Below are positions 47,035 to 56,498 of a stretch of 64,000 nt of DNA, in pieces. Position 1 is the first letter of the stretch, and each line of letters starts with the position of its first letter. Under the pieces are notes generated by a model. It was not told the DNA's origin and searched no databases. It saw only the letters and a list, made by a program, of their open reading frames with translations. The stretch lies in the NCBI GenBank assembly GCA_029834535.1, contig JAQMWT010000230.1, forward strand, positions 62,001-126,000, written 5' to 3'. The DNA comes from Chrysophaeum taylorii. Lineage: Eukaryota; Sar; Pelagophyceae; Pelagomonadales; Pelagomonadaceae. Position numbers and translations under genes: made by a program.

Positions 47035-48440
47035 TAACGACGTCTCTTTCTTTATCACACAAAATCACGCCCTCGACTTCTTCTCGATCCTCGAAGCTCC
47101 ATTATGTCGCGGACTAATAGCTAGCTTCGTGGTCGCGTCGGGTGCGGCGGCACTCTCGTTGCTGTTGTTGTTTTTGTTATAGACCCGCCGTTTAGTAAAT
47201 AAATAAATAAATAAATAAACAAACAGACCCCAAGTCTCCACCAGCGCGCGCGTTATCGTAAAGAAAATCTGGGCTGCTCGATGGACAAGGCTCCTAGCAA
47301 AAAACACACTACCGCGGGAGCCGTCGGCATACTATGGATCGGACATTGAAGCAGTTCGACGACGCAATCACCAACACTGGGAAAGCTTTTGCTCGTCGCG
47401 AAGAGCCGGGCGAATTTGCGGAAAGAGCAAGTTGCTCGAATGGTGCCCGGGATGCTCGTCGACACCGCCTCGCAGATCGAAACGACCACAATGATGCACG
47501 GCTTGGCAAGACTGGATCTCCCTGCGTCGTATGCATTCTCAGCAGGACATCTACACATATTCGCCACATATTTCCCGAACGTGGCCTCCTGCGCCTCGAA
47601 CGTACGGCAGTAATATTTATCTGCCGATTTGAAAGCACCTCCTATGTCTGTCTCCGAGCGCGAAAGAGCCAGATAATGTCATGGTAGGCCGTGACGCCAA
47701 CCGAGCTGTCGAAGTGCCGATAAACTTTCTCAATAAACAAATGATTAGATCGTGGTTCCTTCGCTTTTCTTCGAGCCGCGCCTTGCGCGTATTCGCGAGA
47801 TCCTGAGGGTAGATCTCGACCAGTCGCGGCGGTGCTGTGTCAGCGATGTGATCGAAGAAGATCCGAAGCGCGTCTCCGTGCCCGTCGTTGCAACGTCCTA
47901 CGTCAAGATTGGCTCGACGTTGTTAAGTGGCACGCCGACGACCGCGCCTCGTCGGCGAACGCGCCAAAGAGCCTTCACGCATGTATTCCCTAGAACCTAC
48001 GTGTTTGCGAAATGCTGCGTTTCGGGTTAGGACATCGTGAAAGCACGAGTAGTAATAAAACGTCCGTCGCTCAGAACGTCGCGGCGATAGCAATATGAAG
48101 TAAAAAATACGCGCAAGTACCGATCAGCGCTGTCGAGGCAACCAAAGGGTAGATAACCAAGTCAAAATCACGGGTAAATCAATAATCGATACCGAGATTC
48201 CATGTGGCATCTCACAGTTGCGGACTGACTGCGCTCATTAATCGGGGCACAAATTCATCATCAGCTTTCTTCGGCTGCGAAGGGAGGGAGTCACCGAGAC
48301 TGTGGAAAACCCTGTTTCTTTTTGATACTCCTCAAGTAGCAGCAGCAGACCACTCGTAATAATAATAAGACTCTGAAAGCGATGCGACGTCACGCGTAGG
48401 GTTTGTTTTGACGATGTAGTTCGGAGTTTCCGCAAGGACG
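47035..48440. other. 1.4-kb region without a clear gene; possible decayed ORFs
   Basis: Contains an (AAAT)n run near 47195-47222 and short plus-strand ORFs (47334-47687 and 47752-48030) that are not recognisable. Protein-like pieces in different frames, such as LARLDLPASYAFSAGHLHIF, suggest a decayed gene, but no family could be named. It is compositionally closer to the transposon island than to neighbouring genes. Confidence 0.35.
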
Positions 48441-49370
48441 ATGACGCTGCTGTTGCCGATGGGAATCGCTATAGCTTTCCAGCAGCAGCAGCGCCTGCCT
48501 CGGGGCGGTGGTTTGGTGTCACTTGGCGAAGTGTTGTCGACGTGCATCGATGCGGCGATGATTGGATGCGAAGAGATCCGTTCGGTGCACGAGAAGGGGT
48601 TCGCCGCGCGGACCAAGGAGGCGGGAAACCCGCGGTCGGCCGTGACGGAGGCGGATGTCGCGGCGCAGGCAGCGATTGTCGGAGCGTTGCGAAGCGAGTG
48701 GCCAGGCTTGCTGATCATTGGCGAGGAGGAGGTAGAAGACCGTCCGGTAGTCCTCGGGTTGCGGCGAGATATCGTTGAGGAGGCGACGGAGGTGGGGCTG
48801 GAGGAGCTGACGATCTACGTGGACCCCCTCGATGGGACGCGCGAGTTCGTCGAGGGACGGCTGGAAAACGTTCAGTGCTTGGTAGGCGTCGCGCGCGGCG
48901 GTCGCGCGGTCGCGGGCGCCGCGGGCGTCGCGTTCGAGGATCGCGTCGTGTACGCGGTGCGCGACGCGGGTGCCGTTGGGCTCGTGCGTCGTGGCGACCA
49001 GAAATCGGTGTTCGTCGCGGGCGACGGGGGGGAAGGGTCGGTAGCGTCTGGCCGCGAGGCGGCCGTCGAGCTCGGGCTCGGGGTGCGCGATCCTGTGGGC
49101 GGAACGGGCGCCAAGTTGCTCATGGTTGCGGAGGGGGAGGCGGCGCTCGCCATGACGCACACCAAGACGATGGCCTGGGACACGTGTGCCCTCGAGGCCG
49201 TCCTGGTAGCCGCGGGAGGACGCGTGACCGACTACTACGGCGCCGATCTCCGGTACGCGGGCGCGTCGCGGAACGATCTCGGAGTCGTCGCGTCGGCGCC
49301 GGGATTCGCGGCAGCGCACGACGGCCTGTGCCGGCACCTCCGTGGCGACGCAGCCGTGCCTTCTTTTTGA
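48441..49370 (+). CDS. Inositol-monophosphatase-family enzyme, 3'(2'),5'-bisphosphate nucleotidase-like (BPNT/SAL1)
   Basis: The 309-residue protein has the Li+-sensitive phosphatase motifs: GEEEVE (metal-binding Glu) at about 95, YVDPLDGTREFVEG (DPLDGT) near 128, and WDTCALEAVLVAAGG (WD.cA...L...GG) near 250. The DPLDGTREF form and a TEAD after the first helix favour BPNT/CysQ-like nucleotidases over inositol monophosphatase proper. Such enzymes hydrolyse PAP to AMP in sulfur metabolism. The start MTLLLPMGIAIAFQQQQ may be a short signal or presequence. Length is typical (about 300-330). No intron. An upstream GTAGGGTTTG (telo-box-like) lies near 48397. Confidence 0.85.
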   Translation: MTLLLPMGIAIAFQQQQRLPRGGGLVSLGEVLSTCIDAAMIGCEEIRSVHEKGFAARTKEAGNPRSAVTEADVAAQAAIVGALRSEWPGLLIIGEEEVEDRPVVLGLRRDIVEEATEVGLEELTIYVDPLDGTREFVEGRLENVQCLVGVARGGRAVAGAAGVAFEDRVVYAVRDAGAVGLVRRGDQKSVFVAGDGGEGSVASGREAAVELGLGVRDPVGGTGAKLLMVAEGEAALAMTHTKTMAWDTCALEAVLVAAGGRVTDYYGADLRYAGASRNDLGVVASAPGFAAAHDGLCRHLRGDAAVPSF

Positions 49371-49630
49371 GTAGAGCGGGAGTACGTACGTACCTCCTAG
49401 TCCCGCGACTGAAAAAAGCCGCCGGCACTTGTCCCCCGAACTCCGGTCACAACGTCCTCTCGGCCGAAACACAAGGTGGCTGCTGCTGCTGCTGCTGCTG
49501 CTCGTGCTGGAGGTGTGCTTGGGCTTTTTCAGAAGTGGATAATAATAATGGGGGGGGGGGGGCGAAGTTTTGTTTGAAACGACGGTCTTGGGGTTGTTGT
49601 TGAAGTTCATCCAGAATGATGAAATAGACG

Positions 49631-51226
49631 ATGGTATTGGTCCTCGTGGTCGTCGCGAGCGTCGCAGGGCTGCGGCCGCCGCAGCCAAAGCTCGCGATGA
49701 TGATGGTCGTCCCCGATATCGACAAGCGCATGCCCGTGGGGTGGAACGAGACCGCCGAGCGGTGGCTGGAGGGGGTGGGGTCGTCCGCGCTCGAGGTGCT
49801 CGTGTCGTTTCGCGGGCTCGCGCTCGCCGTCCTGGGGAGGGCGCCCGCGCAACCTTCACCCACGGAGACGAAAATAAGGGAAAAACCAAAGAAGCGGCCG
49901 AGCGTGCTGGGATTCGTCGGCCGGCGGCTCTTGCGATGGTTTTTGATCGGGCGACCGGCGCGCGTCCTGGGACGGTGGGCGGTGATCGCCGGAATCTACG
50001 CCGCCGCCGTGTACCAGACGGCTCTCCTGAAATCGATGGCGAAACAGTCGCTGAAGGGTGCGAAGAGCGCCGCCAAGAGCGCGAAGGAGTTCGCGACGCA
50101 GAGCCCCGCGCAAGCGGCGACCGCGACGCTGGAGAAGCTGAGAGTACCAAAGCTGCCGCAGGAGGATCTTCAGGCGTACGTGGCCCGACGCGACATCGAG
50201 CGGCGGCTGCGGCAACACGTGTCGATGGGACGGCCCGAGGACTATTTGGTGGTCGTGGGCCCCCGGGGCGCGGGCAAATCGTTCATAGTAAAGAAGCTGC
50301 TCGCGGACTCCAAGGCGCCCGTCGCCTACGTGGGACTCACGGCGGACACTCCGAGCATCGACCAGTACCTGCGACGCGAGCTCAACTTGCGAGCAGAGAA
50401 GCAGTTCAAAATCCAGCAGCTCCTCGAACCCTTCGCCGCGAGACGCGGCGCCGAAAAACCGGTGTTGGTGGTCGAAATCGAGGGAACGCTCGACGCGGAC
50501 GTCGTCAAGTCCCAGTCCCAGATAATCAAGGCCTTGACGGTCGACGAAAAGCTCGCCCACGGCATCATCGTCTTGACGAGCACGATGTCGGCCATCTCGT
50601 TGAACCTCGACGAAAATAGGCAGGACTTTTTGTGGGTCGGCGAGTATACGGTCGAGGAAATGCGCGACTATCTCAACAAACGCGGCGTCTTGCTCGAGGA
50701 CGGCGACAACGGCCCCAACACCCAGCTCCGCGTCCAGCTTATCCGCGACGTCTCGACGAATCCAAAGTTCTTGGCGCGCCTCGCCGCTAAAGCTATAGCC
50801 GCGGGCGATCAATCCAAGCAACTCGCGATGGCCGAGGGCAAGAGTCTTCCAGAGTGTGCGATGCGAGCGAGACAAGCCGAGCGTTCCTTCATCGAATCCC
50901 AGATCAAAATGAAGCAAGCGACCGCCGCCAGGGATCTCCGTCTCTCCCTCCAGCACGCCCCCGAGCTGGAGGTCGTCCTTCGCGCCCTCGTCGAATACCC
51001 GGGTGGCGTCGACCCCGCGAGGCTCGGCATATCCACCAAGTCGCTCCTCACCAAGCTCGACCAACTCAAACCCGAAATCGAGACCACCGTAATCACCTAC
51101 AATCAGGCAAGCAAGCTCGTCGTCTTCCTCTCGCCCGCGCACGAACGCGCGACCTCCTCCTGGGTTGCCAAGCAAGATCCAAACCATCAAGCCGACGACG
51201 ACAACAGCAACAACCAGTCGTGGTAA
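49631..51226 (+). CDS. P-loop NTPase with N-terminal membrane/targeting region
   Basis: The 531-residue protein begins MVLVLVVVASVAGLRPPQPK, a signal-peptide-like stretch. A second hydrophobic segment (WAVIAGIYAAAVYQTALL) lies near residue 120 and may be a membrane anchor. A helical Ala/Lys-rich region follows, then YVARRDIERRLRQHVSMGRP and a Walker A loop (VVVGPRGAGKSFIVKKLL) near 225, and LVVEIEGTLDADVVKSQSQI in the Walker B position. The pattern suits a STAND/AAA-like ATPase (ATPase domain 2 type). The C-terminus is helical. A plastid or mitochondrial location is possible, but no ASAFAP motif is clear. Function is unknown. Confidence 0.7.
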   Translation: MVLVLVVVASVAGLRPPQPKLAMMMVVPDIDKRMPVGWNETAERWLEGVGSSALEVLVSFRGLALAVLGRAPAQPSPTETKIREKPKKRPSVLGFVGRRLLRWFLIGRPARVLGRWAVIAGIYAAAVYQTALLKSMAKQSLKGAKSAAKSAKEFATQSPAQAATATLEKLRVPKLPQEDLQAYVARRDIERRLRQHVSMGRPEDYLVVVGPRGAGKSFIVKKLLADSKAPVAYVGLTADTPSIDQYLRRELNLRAEKQFKIQQLLEPFAARRGAEKPVLVVEIEGTLDADVVKSQSQIIKALTVDEKLAHGIIVLTSTMSAISLNLDENRQDFLWVGEYTVEEMRDYLNKRGVLLEDGDNGPNTQLRVQLIRDVSTNPKFLARLAAKAIAAGDQSKQLAMAEGKSLPECAMRARQAERSFIESQIKMKQATAARDLRLSLQHAPELEVVLRALVEYPGGVDPARLGISTKSLLTKLDQLKPEIETTVITYNQASKLVVFLSPAHERATSSWVAKQDPNHQADDDNSNNQSW

Positions 51227-51342
51227 AAACCTGACGACTCAGTCGTTGTCGTCGTCCTACCTATTCTTTATTTTTTAACTCCGAGTCTGAAACGAGCAAT
51301 TTATTTCCTTCCACGAGTCGAGTCGAGTCGGGGACCCCCGCT

Positions 51343-51382
<40 letters not shown>

Positions 51383-51671
51383 CATCAAGTTTGTTTGTTG
51401 TTTGTTCACTGTTAGTTATTAATAATCGACAATAATCTCTCTCTCGAAGCGCAGCGGAGCCGGCCGTTGAAGCGCAGAACGGAGCTCGCAGCTGCCGCCG
51501 CCGTTGGAAACCGTGAGGTCGCCGTTGAGTACGACGATAATTGAGGAGCTCCAACTCAACTTCAAGGAAGGGCTTCAATTTCGGTAGATGTTCTGAATCT
51601 GGTGTCAAGAACAGCGCTCGTGATCTACTATCACACAAACCGAACAAACAAAAGAAGAGTCGAATCTCAGG
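51227..51671. other. Intergenic spacer with a (GAC)n microsatellite
   Basis: (GAC)n occupies about 51344-51380. The rest has mixed A-rich sequence upstream of the AsnA gene. No ORF is credible. It should contain the AsnA promoter. Confidence 0.6.
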
Positions 51672-52760
51672 ATGAGCAAGTACATGAACGCCAAGCTTTT
51701 GCCGTCGGGGTACCGCCCGCAGTTGTCAAAGCAGAGCGTGCTGATCGCATCGGACGCCGTGAAGCGGTTCGTCGAGGACCGGCTCAAGTCCGACCTCAAC
51801 CTGCTCAAGCACCCCGCCCCCTTCGCGTTCGAGGCGTCGAGCAAAATCAACGACGACCTCGACGGAAGCGATGCCCACAAGGCCGTGCGGTTCCATATCA
51901 GCAATATCACGCGGGATCGCGGTGTCGCCCCGCCGACGACCGAGGCCGAAAAGTACGGTCTCGAAGCCGAAGTCGTCCAGTCGCTCGCCAACTGGAAGCG
52001 CGTCATGCTCCAGTGGTACGGCTTGGAGGTCGGCCAAGGCCTCTTCTGCGAGTCGACCTCGATCCGAAAGGGCTACAAGGGCGACGTCACCCACTCGAAC
52101 ATCGCCGACCAATGGGACTGGGAATTGCGGATCGAAGAATCGCAACGGACTATCGAATTCTTGCGGGGAATCGTCAACAAGATCTGGCGCATCATCAAAG
52201 ACTGCGAAGCCATGGTCGCCGAACGATTTGGCCTCGAACCCACGCTCCCCGACAAAATTCACTTCGTCACCTCCGAGGAGCTGCACGCGACCTGGCCCGA
52301 CGCCGACATCCACGGCCGCGAGGATGCGGCGGTCAACAAGTGGGGCGCTATCTTCATTCTCGGGATGGGCTGGCCGATGAAGGACGGCAGCGCCCCCGAG
52401 GAAATCCGCTCGCCCTCCTACGACGACTGGCTCCTCAACGGCGATATCATCGTTCGACACCCCGTCACCGGCTACCGCCACGAACTAACCTCCATGGGAA
52501 TTCGCGTCGACGCCGATGCCCTCAAGAAACAGCTCGCCCACCGCGGCATGAACGACCTCGCGACCAAGCCCTATCAAGCCGCCGTCATCAGAGGCGACCT
52601 GCCCTTTTGCATCGGTGGCGGCATTGGCATCTCGCGCCTGCTCATGCTCATGCTCAAGACGGGCCACATTGGCGAAGTCCAGGTTGGCGTCTGGCACAAG
52701 GACCACCACGCGCAGGCCAAGGCCGCGGGCATTGACCTCATCCCCGACCGCATCCTCTGA
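51672..52760 (+). CDS. asnA: Ammonia-dependent aspartate-ammonia ligase (asparagine synthetase A)
   Basis: The 362-residue protein is an AsnA-type class II aminoacyl-tRNA-synthetase-fold enzyme making asparagine from aspartate, ammonia and ATP. Key segments are GYRPQLSKQSVLIASDAVK near the start, DLNLLKHPAPFAFEASSKIN, THSNIADQWDWELRIEESQR with the conserved QWDWE, and GGGIGISRLLMLMLKTGHIG then EVQVGVW near the end (family: GGGIGQSR..M......HIGEVQ). Bacterial AsnA is about 330 residues, so this is slightly longer. Eukaryotes usually use AsnB, the glutamine-dependent enzyme; AsnA in algae is unusual. No intron or transit peptide is apparent. GC and codon use match neighbours, so any transfer is old. 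Confidence 0.93.
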   Translation: MSKYMNAKLLPSGYRPQLSKQSVLIASDAVKRFVEDRLKSDLNLLKHPAPFAFEASSKINDDLDGSDAHKAVRFHISNITRDRGVAPPTTEAEKYGLEAEVVQSLANWKRVMLQWYGLEVGQGLFCESTSIRKGYKGDVTHSNIADQWDWELRIEESQRTIEFLRGIVNKIWRIIKDCEAMVAERFGLEPTLPDKIHFVTSEELHATWPDADIHGREDAAVNKWGAIFILGMGWPMKDGSAPEEIRSPSYDDWLLNGDIIVRHPVTGYRHELTSMGIRVDADALKKQLAHRGMNDLATKPYQAAVIRGDLPFCIGGGIGISRLLMLMLKTGHIGEVQVGVWHKDHHAQAKAAGIDLIPDRIL

Positions 52761-53698
52761 TTTTTTCTAAAGCAAAACAAAGCAAATCAAAAGAAAAGAA
52801 ACGTCACGCGCCCTGCGGGTGATGATGTTGTCCCCGCACCCCTCTTGTTGCATCTCCAATGCCGCGATGATCGTCGCGGCGGCCCGCCCGCCCGCTTGAA
52901 GTCCTCAGTCTCCTGCGAGCCTGTGCATAGACTGTGTGCATAGGCTGTGCATGCCTTCTCCTCCTCGGCCTTGTCTACACGCCATTTCTCCCGATTCGGG
53001 AGAACTATCCTGTCTCTCTTGAACGAACGAACGAACGAACGAACGAACGAACGAAGGCCATGTCTCATTTCCACCACCTGTCTAGTCCTGCTTATTATTC
53101 TTATTACATACATGCACATGCAAAAAAATGGAAATTCCGAGGGTGGTGCGATCCACCGTTGTCGTCGTCGTTGTTTTCGTCTCGGGGGGGTTCCCCCGGG
53201 GGGGGGGTTCCCCCGAGAGGGGCATTACATTACATTACATTACATTACAATACGCAAAGTCCGTGAGACTGCGAGCGGCAAGGCGGAGCTCTCCGCCGCA
53301 GTAGTGTGTGCGGAACGACGAAGATGCCGGTCTTCTCTCCTCACCGGAGTTGAGAGCGCCACTTCCGCCGGGTCGGCAGGCGGCTGCCGGGTAGTTGTTC
53401 CGATTCCAAACTAGTAGGGTCTTTTTCAGCGTTCGTTCATTGTCATTGGTGGGTAGAGGTAGGTCGCCTCCGTGTGAAGGGCAGAGTTGCACAACATATG
53501 GTGGGAGGGAAAAAATTAATTAATTCGGAGCTTCACAAACCGAAAAAAAAAGAAAAGCGCGGAAAAAATTCAAAAAAAAAAAAGTAGAAAGGTCGCGTTC
53601 AACTCTCTGACACGTGGTTTAACCCAATCAATCTGAGGCCACGTACTGTGACGGCACCTGTGAGCAATCGAACCGTGGCGGTTCTTGTCGAAGATTGT
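52761..53698. other. Intergenic spacer with (GAAC)n and (ATTAC)n repeats
   Basis: About 940 bp. It holds a (GAAC)n run at about 53019-53056, a G/C homopolymer inverted pair near 53185-53220, and ATTAC repeats at about 53223-53250. A-rich sequence precedes the bZIP gene. No gene is recognised. Confidence 0.6.
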
Positions 53699-54118
53699 AT
53701 GTCGGACCAGAGCGACTCGGGGAAGATCTTCGAGCAGAAGGAGGAGACGCGACGGCAGCGCAACCGGCAACATGCGCGGGTCAGCCGCGAGCGGAAGCAA
53801 CGGCAGTTCGAAATGCTGCAGGAGGAGAACGTGCGGCTTCGGACGGCCGTTGCCGACCTCGAGCGCCAAGTGGCTGTCAACTTCAACGAGATCAATTACC
53901 TGCGGGAGCTCTACCATCGAAGCGAGCGGGAGAACTTGTACTTGCGCGGCCAGCTCCAGGGATCTTGCGCGGCCGCGCAGGTCTGGCCAAACAACGGGAC
54001 CCCGCTGCCGCCGCCGCCGCCGCCGCCGCCGCATTCGGCACCGCCCACGTCAGCGACGAGTACGCCGTATTACCATCACCCGCAGCAGTCGCAGCAGCCG
54101 CCGCAGCAGAACGAGTAG
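53699..54118 (+). CDS. bZIP transcription factor
   Basis: I use the ATG at 53699; an upstream GTG reading frame exists but has no support. The 139-residue protein begins MSDQSDSGKIFEQKEETRR. The basic region is RRQRNRQHARVSRERKQRQF, with the signature N-x7-R (NRQHARVSR). It is followed by heptads with hydrophobic residues (MLQEENVRLRTAVADLERQV, then FNEINYLRELYHRS and YLRGQL). The tail is Pro-rich and His/Gln-rich (coded by CCG and CAG repeats). It should bind DNA as a dimer in the nucleus; targets are unknown. Such short bZIPs with poly-Pro tails are common in stramenopiles. Confidence 0.88.
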   Translation: MSDQSDSGKIFEQKEETRRQRNRQHARVSRERKQRQFEMLQEENVRLRTAVADLERQVAVNFNEINYLRELYHRSERENLYLRGQLQGSCAAAQVWPNNGTPLPPPPPPPPHSAPPTSATSTPYYHHPQQSQQPPQQNE

Positions 54119-54263
54119 TTTCTTGTACTTTTTTTGGTCAACGACGATGACGCGCGAGAAGCCCGCGGTCGTCCTCATATCCTCCGCCTGACTCGTGACG
54201 ACGACGCCTGCTCCTCTTTCATCGATGATAATGACAATGATAATGATTGCCTTCTTCTTCTTC

Positions 54264-55137
54264 TTATGTATGCTGCTGCTCGTGGACAAAAGCGGTAGCC
54301 GGGCCCCAGTCGCCCTCGACGCGCGCCTTTGCGACGAGGCGTAAAGTGGGAATCGGCTTGTCGATCGACACGAGCATCGCGCCTGGACGGAGGCTGGTCG
54401 TTTGGGCTTGGAGCCGCGCCATTTGGTTGTCGTCGAAGCAGGTCGCGACGGCCAGGACGACGTCCGCTTCGGACGGCCACTCGGTCCCGTCCGCCGTGAA
54501 GTCGGCGTGCCGCAGCTCCGCTTTCGCATCGCCGAGCTTTTCTTCTTGCAGGGTGCGCCGCGCGACCTCCAAGTACCCATCCTGCGCGGTCGGTCGGTCG
54601 GTCGATATTATATTCTCTTTAGTCGGTCGCGACGCACGAGGAGTTCGTAACCGACAACTTTCCGCCTAAAATTAATTTATTTTCTTTCTTTCTTTCTTCT
54701 GATCGAAAAATAATGCAGTGTCTCACTCACAACCCGGGCACGAGGAGCGCGGCCCCAAGAAGTTGGCGGCCGGCGCCGCAACCGAGATCCGCGAAGACTT
54801 GGCCGCTCGCGAGGCGCGCTACCGCGAGGACGCGCGCGAGCGACCGCAGGGACCTTGTTGGAGACGTCCGCAAAGAAGACCCGCACGGCACTCACAGCTC
54901 GCCGGTGACGAAGTTGCAGAGGCTCGGTCGGTCCTTCATCGTCGAAATTTTCGATGGGCCGCGCCGCCGGGGGACGGCCTTTCCTTCGTCGAGCAGTGCC
55001 CCCCGAAGCTGCGAAAGCCGGTCGCGAGACCAGAGCGCCCACGCCTCGACGGCGCCAGAGAAGGCGCGGCACGCCTGAGCTGCGGAAAGAGCGTCGGCGA
55101 CACCGCAGAAGGAGAGAACCGCCGTCGTTAGGATCAT
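54264..55137 (-). CDS. SAM-dependent methyltransferase, DOT1-like fold, four exons
   Basis: Proposed exons are 55137-54896, 54853-54731, 54665-54638 and 54581-54264, with introns of 42, 65 and 56 bp; all have GT-AG ends and splice in frame to 236 residues. Exon 1 carries a signal-peptide-like start (MILTTAVLSFCGVADALSAA) and NFVTGEL. Exon 2 has ARLASGQVFADLGCGAGRQL (SAM-binding motif I), exon 3 adds RKVVGYELL, and exon 4 continues DGYLEVARRTLQEEK and SEADVVLAVATCFDDNQ. The GEL...FADLGCGAGR...VVGYELL order resembles DOT1-type or small lysine methyltransferases. An upstream ATG at 55170 is possible. The substrate is unknown. Confidence 0.72.
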
Positions 55138-55175
55138 CCAACGGAATTTTCTTCTATGTTCTAACGGCAACGGCT
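55138..55175. promoter_or_regulatory. 38-bp divergent intergenic gap
   Basis: The ATGs of the methyltransferase (minus, 55137) and the DUF4460/4461 gene (plus, 55176) are only 38 bp apart. If the alternative minus-strand start at 55170 is used the genes nearly overlap. Promoters must extend into both coding regions. Inferred from spacing. Confidence 0.5.
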
Positions 55176-56483
55176 ATGGGGCGTGCGGTCGTCATGCTGC
55201 GGCGGTTTCTGCTCCAAGTGCACCCCGACCTCATCCCCGAGGGCGCGAAGCGGCGCGTCAACGCGACCAACGTGGGTTTGCTCCAGGCCTACGTCCGCGA
55301 GCACCAGTACCAGGGGAGCGCCTGGCTCCTCTTTTACCACAAGAGCTCCCTGGCGCCGCTCAGGGTCCTGGTCGGCCGCGGCGTCGACGCCTGCGTGCGG
55401 TCGATGGCCGAGGCCCTCGGAGCCGACGACGACGACGATATCCCACCTCCGCGCGTTCCCTTTTCGATGTTCCATTCGCGCAGTCCCGCGCCGGCTCCGC
55501 CGCTCTCTGCCGTCGACGGCGAGCGTCTGCGGGATCAACGCCGCGCCGCGGCGCACCTCGCGGCCAAGGCTTCGCAGCTTGCCGCGAGACTCGGGCTCGC
55601 GCGCGTCGAGTCCCGGTGCGGCTGGGGTCCGCGGCCGTTGGCCCAGTTTCTGCGCGGCCTCGAGACCGCGCCGGTACGCTGCGACGGCCTCTTCTCGCTC
55701 GTTATCTCCAACCGCGACGCCGTGACCAGCGCGCTCGAGGGCGACATCCACGTCTCGCCATCGCGACCCCTCGCGGCCTCGCGGTCGGCGCTCGCGGGAG
55801 CCCAAGCTAAGCTCGAGCAACGTCGAGAGCACGAGAAACGCGTAGTCGCGAAGCGCGCCGCCGCTACGGCGGCGCTCCGGGCGCGTCTCGGGCGCCCCGT
55901 CGAGCTACGCCGGGGCGCGACCTCCACGGTCGCGCACTTCGAGGCCTTCTGCGACGCCGCCGTTACGACTCTGAGGCCGGGCGCGACGACGACGACGACG
56001 ACGACCGGCCCGCGCGCCCCCGTCGTCGTCAGGGTCGAGCTCGACGCTCCTTTTTCCGCACCCAACTACGCGGCGGCGGCGGCGGGAAGCATCGGCGTGT
56101 CTCGCGTCGAAGACCTGGACGCGTCGTTCATCTCGGAGGATGACGTCGCGAGGGTCGAGCGGGACAGACGACGCGCCCGCGACCTCGCGGCGCGATGCGT
56201 CGACGCGTTCGGCCTGCACGACCTCGAGCTCGCCCTCGGGCCCGACACCTTCCGCGTCCCCGACACCCCCCCCGCGCCTTTCGTCCTCTCGGGCGCCCAC
56301 GCGCTCCGCGGCGCCGACCTCCCCGACGCCATCGCCGCCCTCGCGCGCCTCCTCTCCGTGCCGACGGACCGCCTCTCTTTTCTGAGAGGGGCCTCCCTCG
56401 CCGTCGTCGCGCCCAACGGCGGCCACATTTCCGACAACAAATTCGGGCGCCTCCTCATCCCAACCGACTTTGTGTTGTGTTGA
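55176..56483 (+). CDS. TCAIM-like protein with DUF4460/DUF4461 regions
   Basis: From the ATG at 55176 the protein has 435 residues (MGRAVVMLRRFLLQVHPDLI). The N-terminus contains LRRFLLQVHPDLIPEGAKRR and VNATNVGLLQAYV, matching the J-domain-like DUF4460 pattern (LR.F...VHPDLf...vN..SL..L). The C-terminal end GHISDNKFGRLLIPTDFVL fits the DUF4461 close (G.i.IP). In animals such proteins (TCAIM) are mitochondrial, so a mitochondrial role is likely but the molecular function is unknown. Middle parts are Ala/Arg-rich with low complexity. The stop is 15 bp before the start of glycerate kinase on the same strand. Confidence 0.7.
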   Translation: MGRAVVMLRRFLLQVHPDLIPEGAKRRVNATNVGLLQAYVREHQYQGSAWLLFYHKSSLAPLRVLVGRGVDACVRSMAEALGADDDDDIPPPRVPFSMFHSRSPAPAPPLSAVDGERLRDQRRAAAHLAAKASQLAARLGLARVESRCGWGPRPLAQFLRGLETAPVRCDGLFSLVISNRDAVTSALEGDIHVSPSRPLAASRSALAGAQAKLEQRREHEKRVVAKRAAATAALRARLGRPVELRRGATSTVAHFEAFCDAAVTTLRPGATTTTTTTGPRAPVVVRVELDAPFSAPNYAAAAAGSIGVSRVEDLDASFISEDDVARVERDRRRARDLAARCVDAFGLHDLELALGPDTFRVPDTPPAPFVLSGAHALRGADLPDAIAALARLLSVPTDRLSFLRGASLAVVAPNGGHISDNKFGRLLIPTDFVLC

Positions 56484-56498
56484 TGATGACCGTTGAAG

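Noticed and set aside
44956-47058. Minus-strand 700-residue ORF opposite kinesin
   Set aside because: Shadow of the kinesin reading frame in high-GC sequence. It has no domain, and the plus strand has complete kinesin motifs.
48519-50150. Minus-strand 543-residue ORF
   Set aside because: Spans two well-supported plus-strand genes and is low-complexity Ser/Arg-rich.
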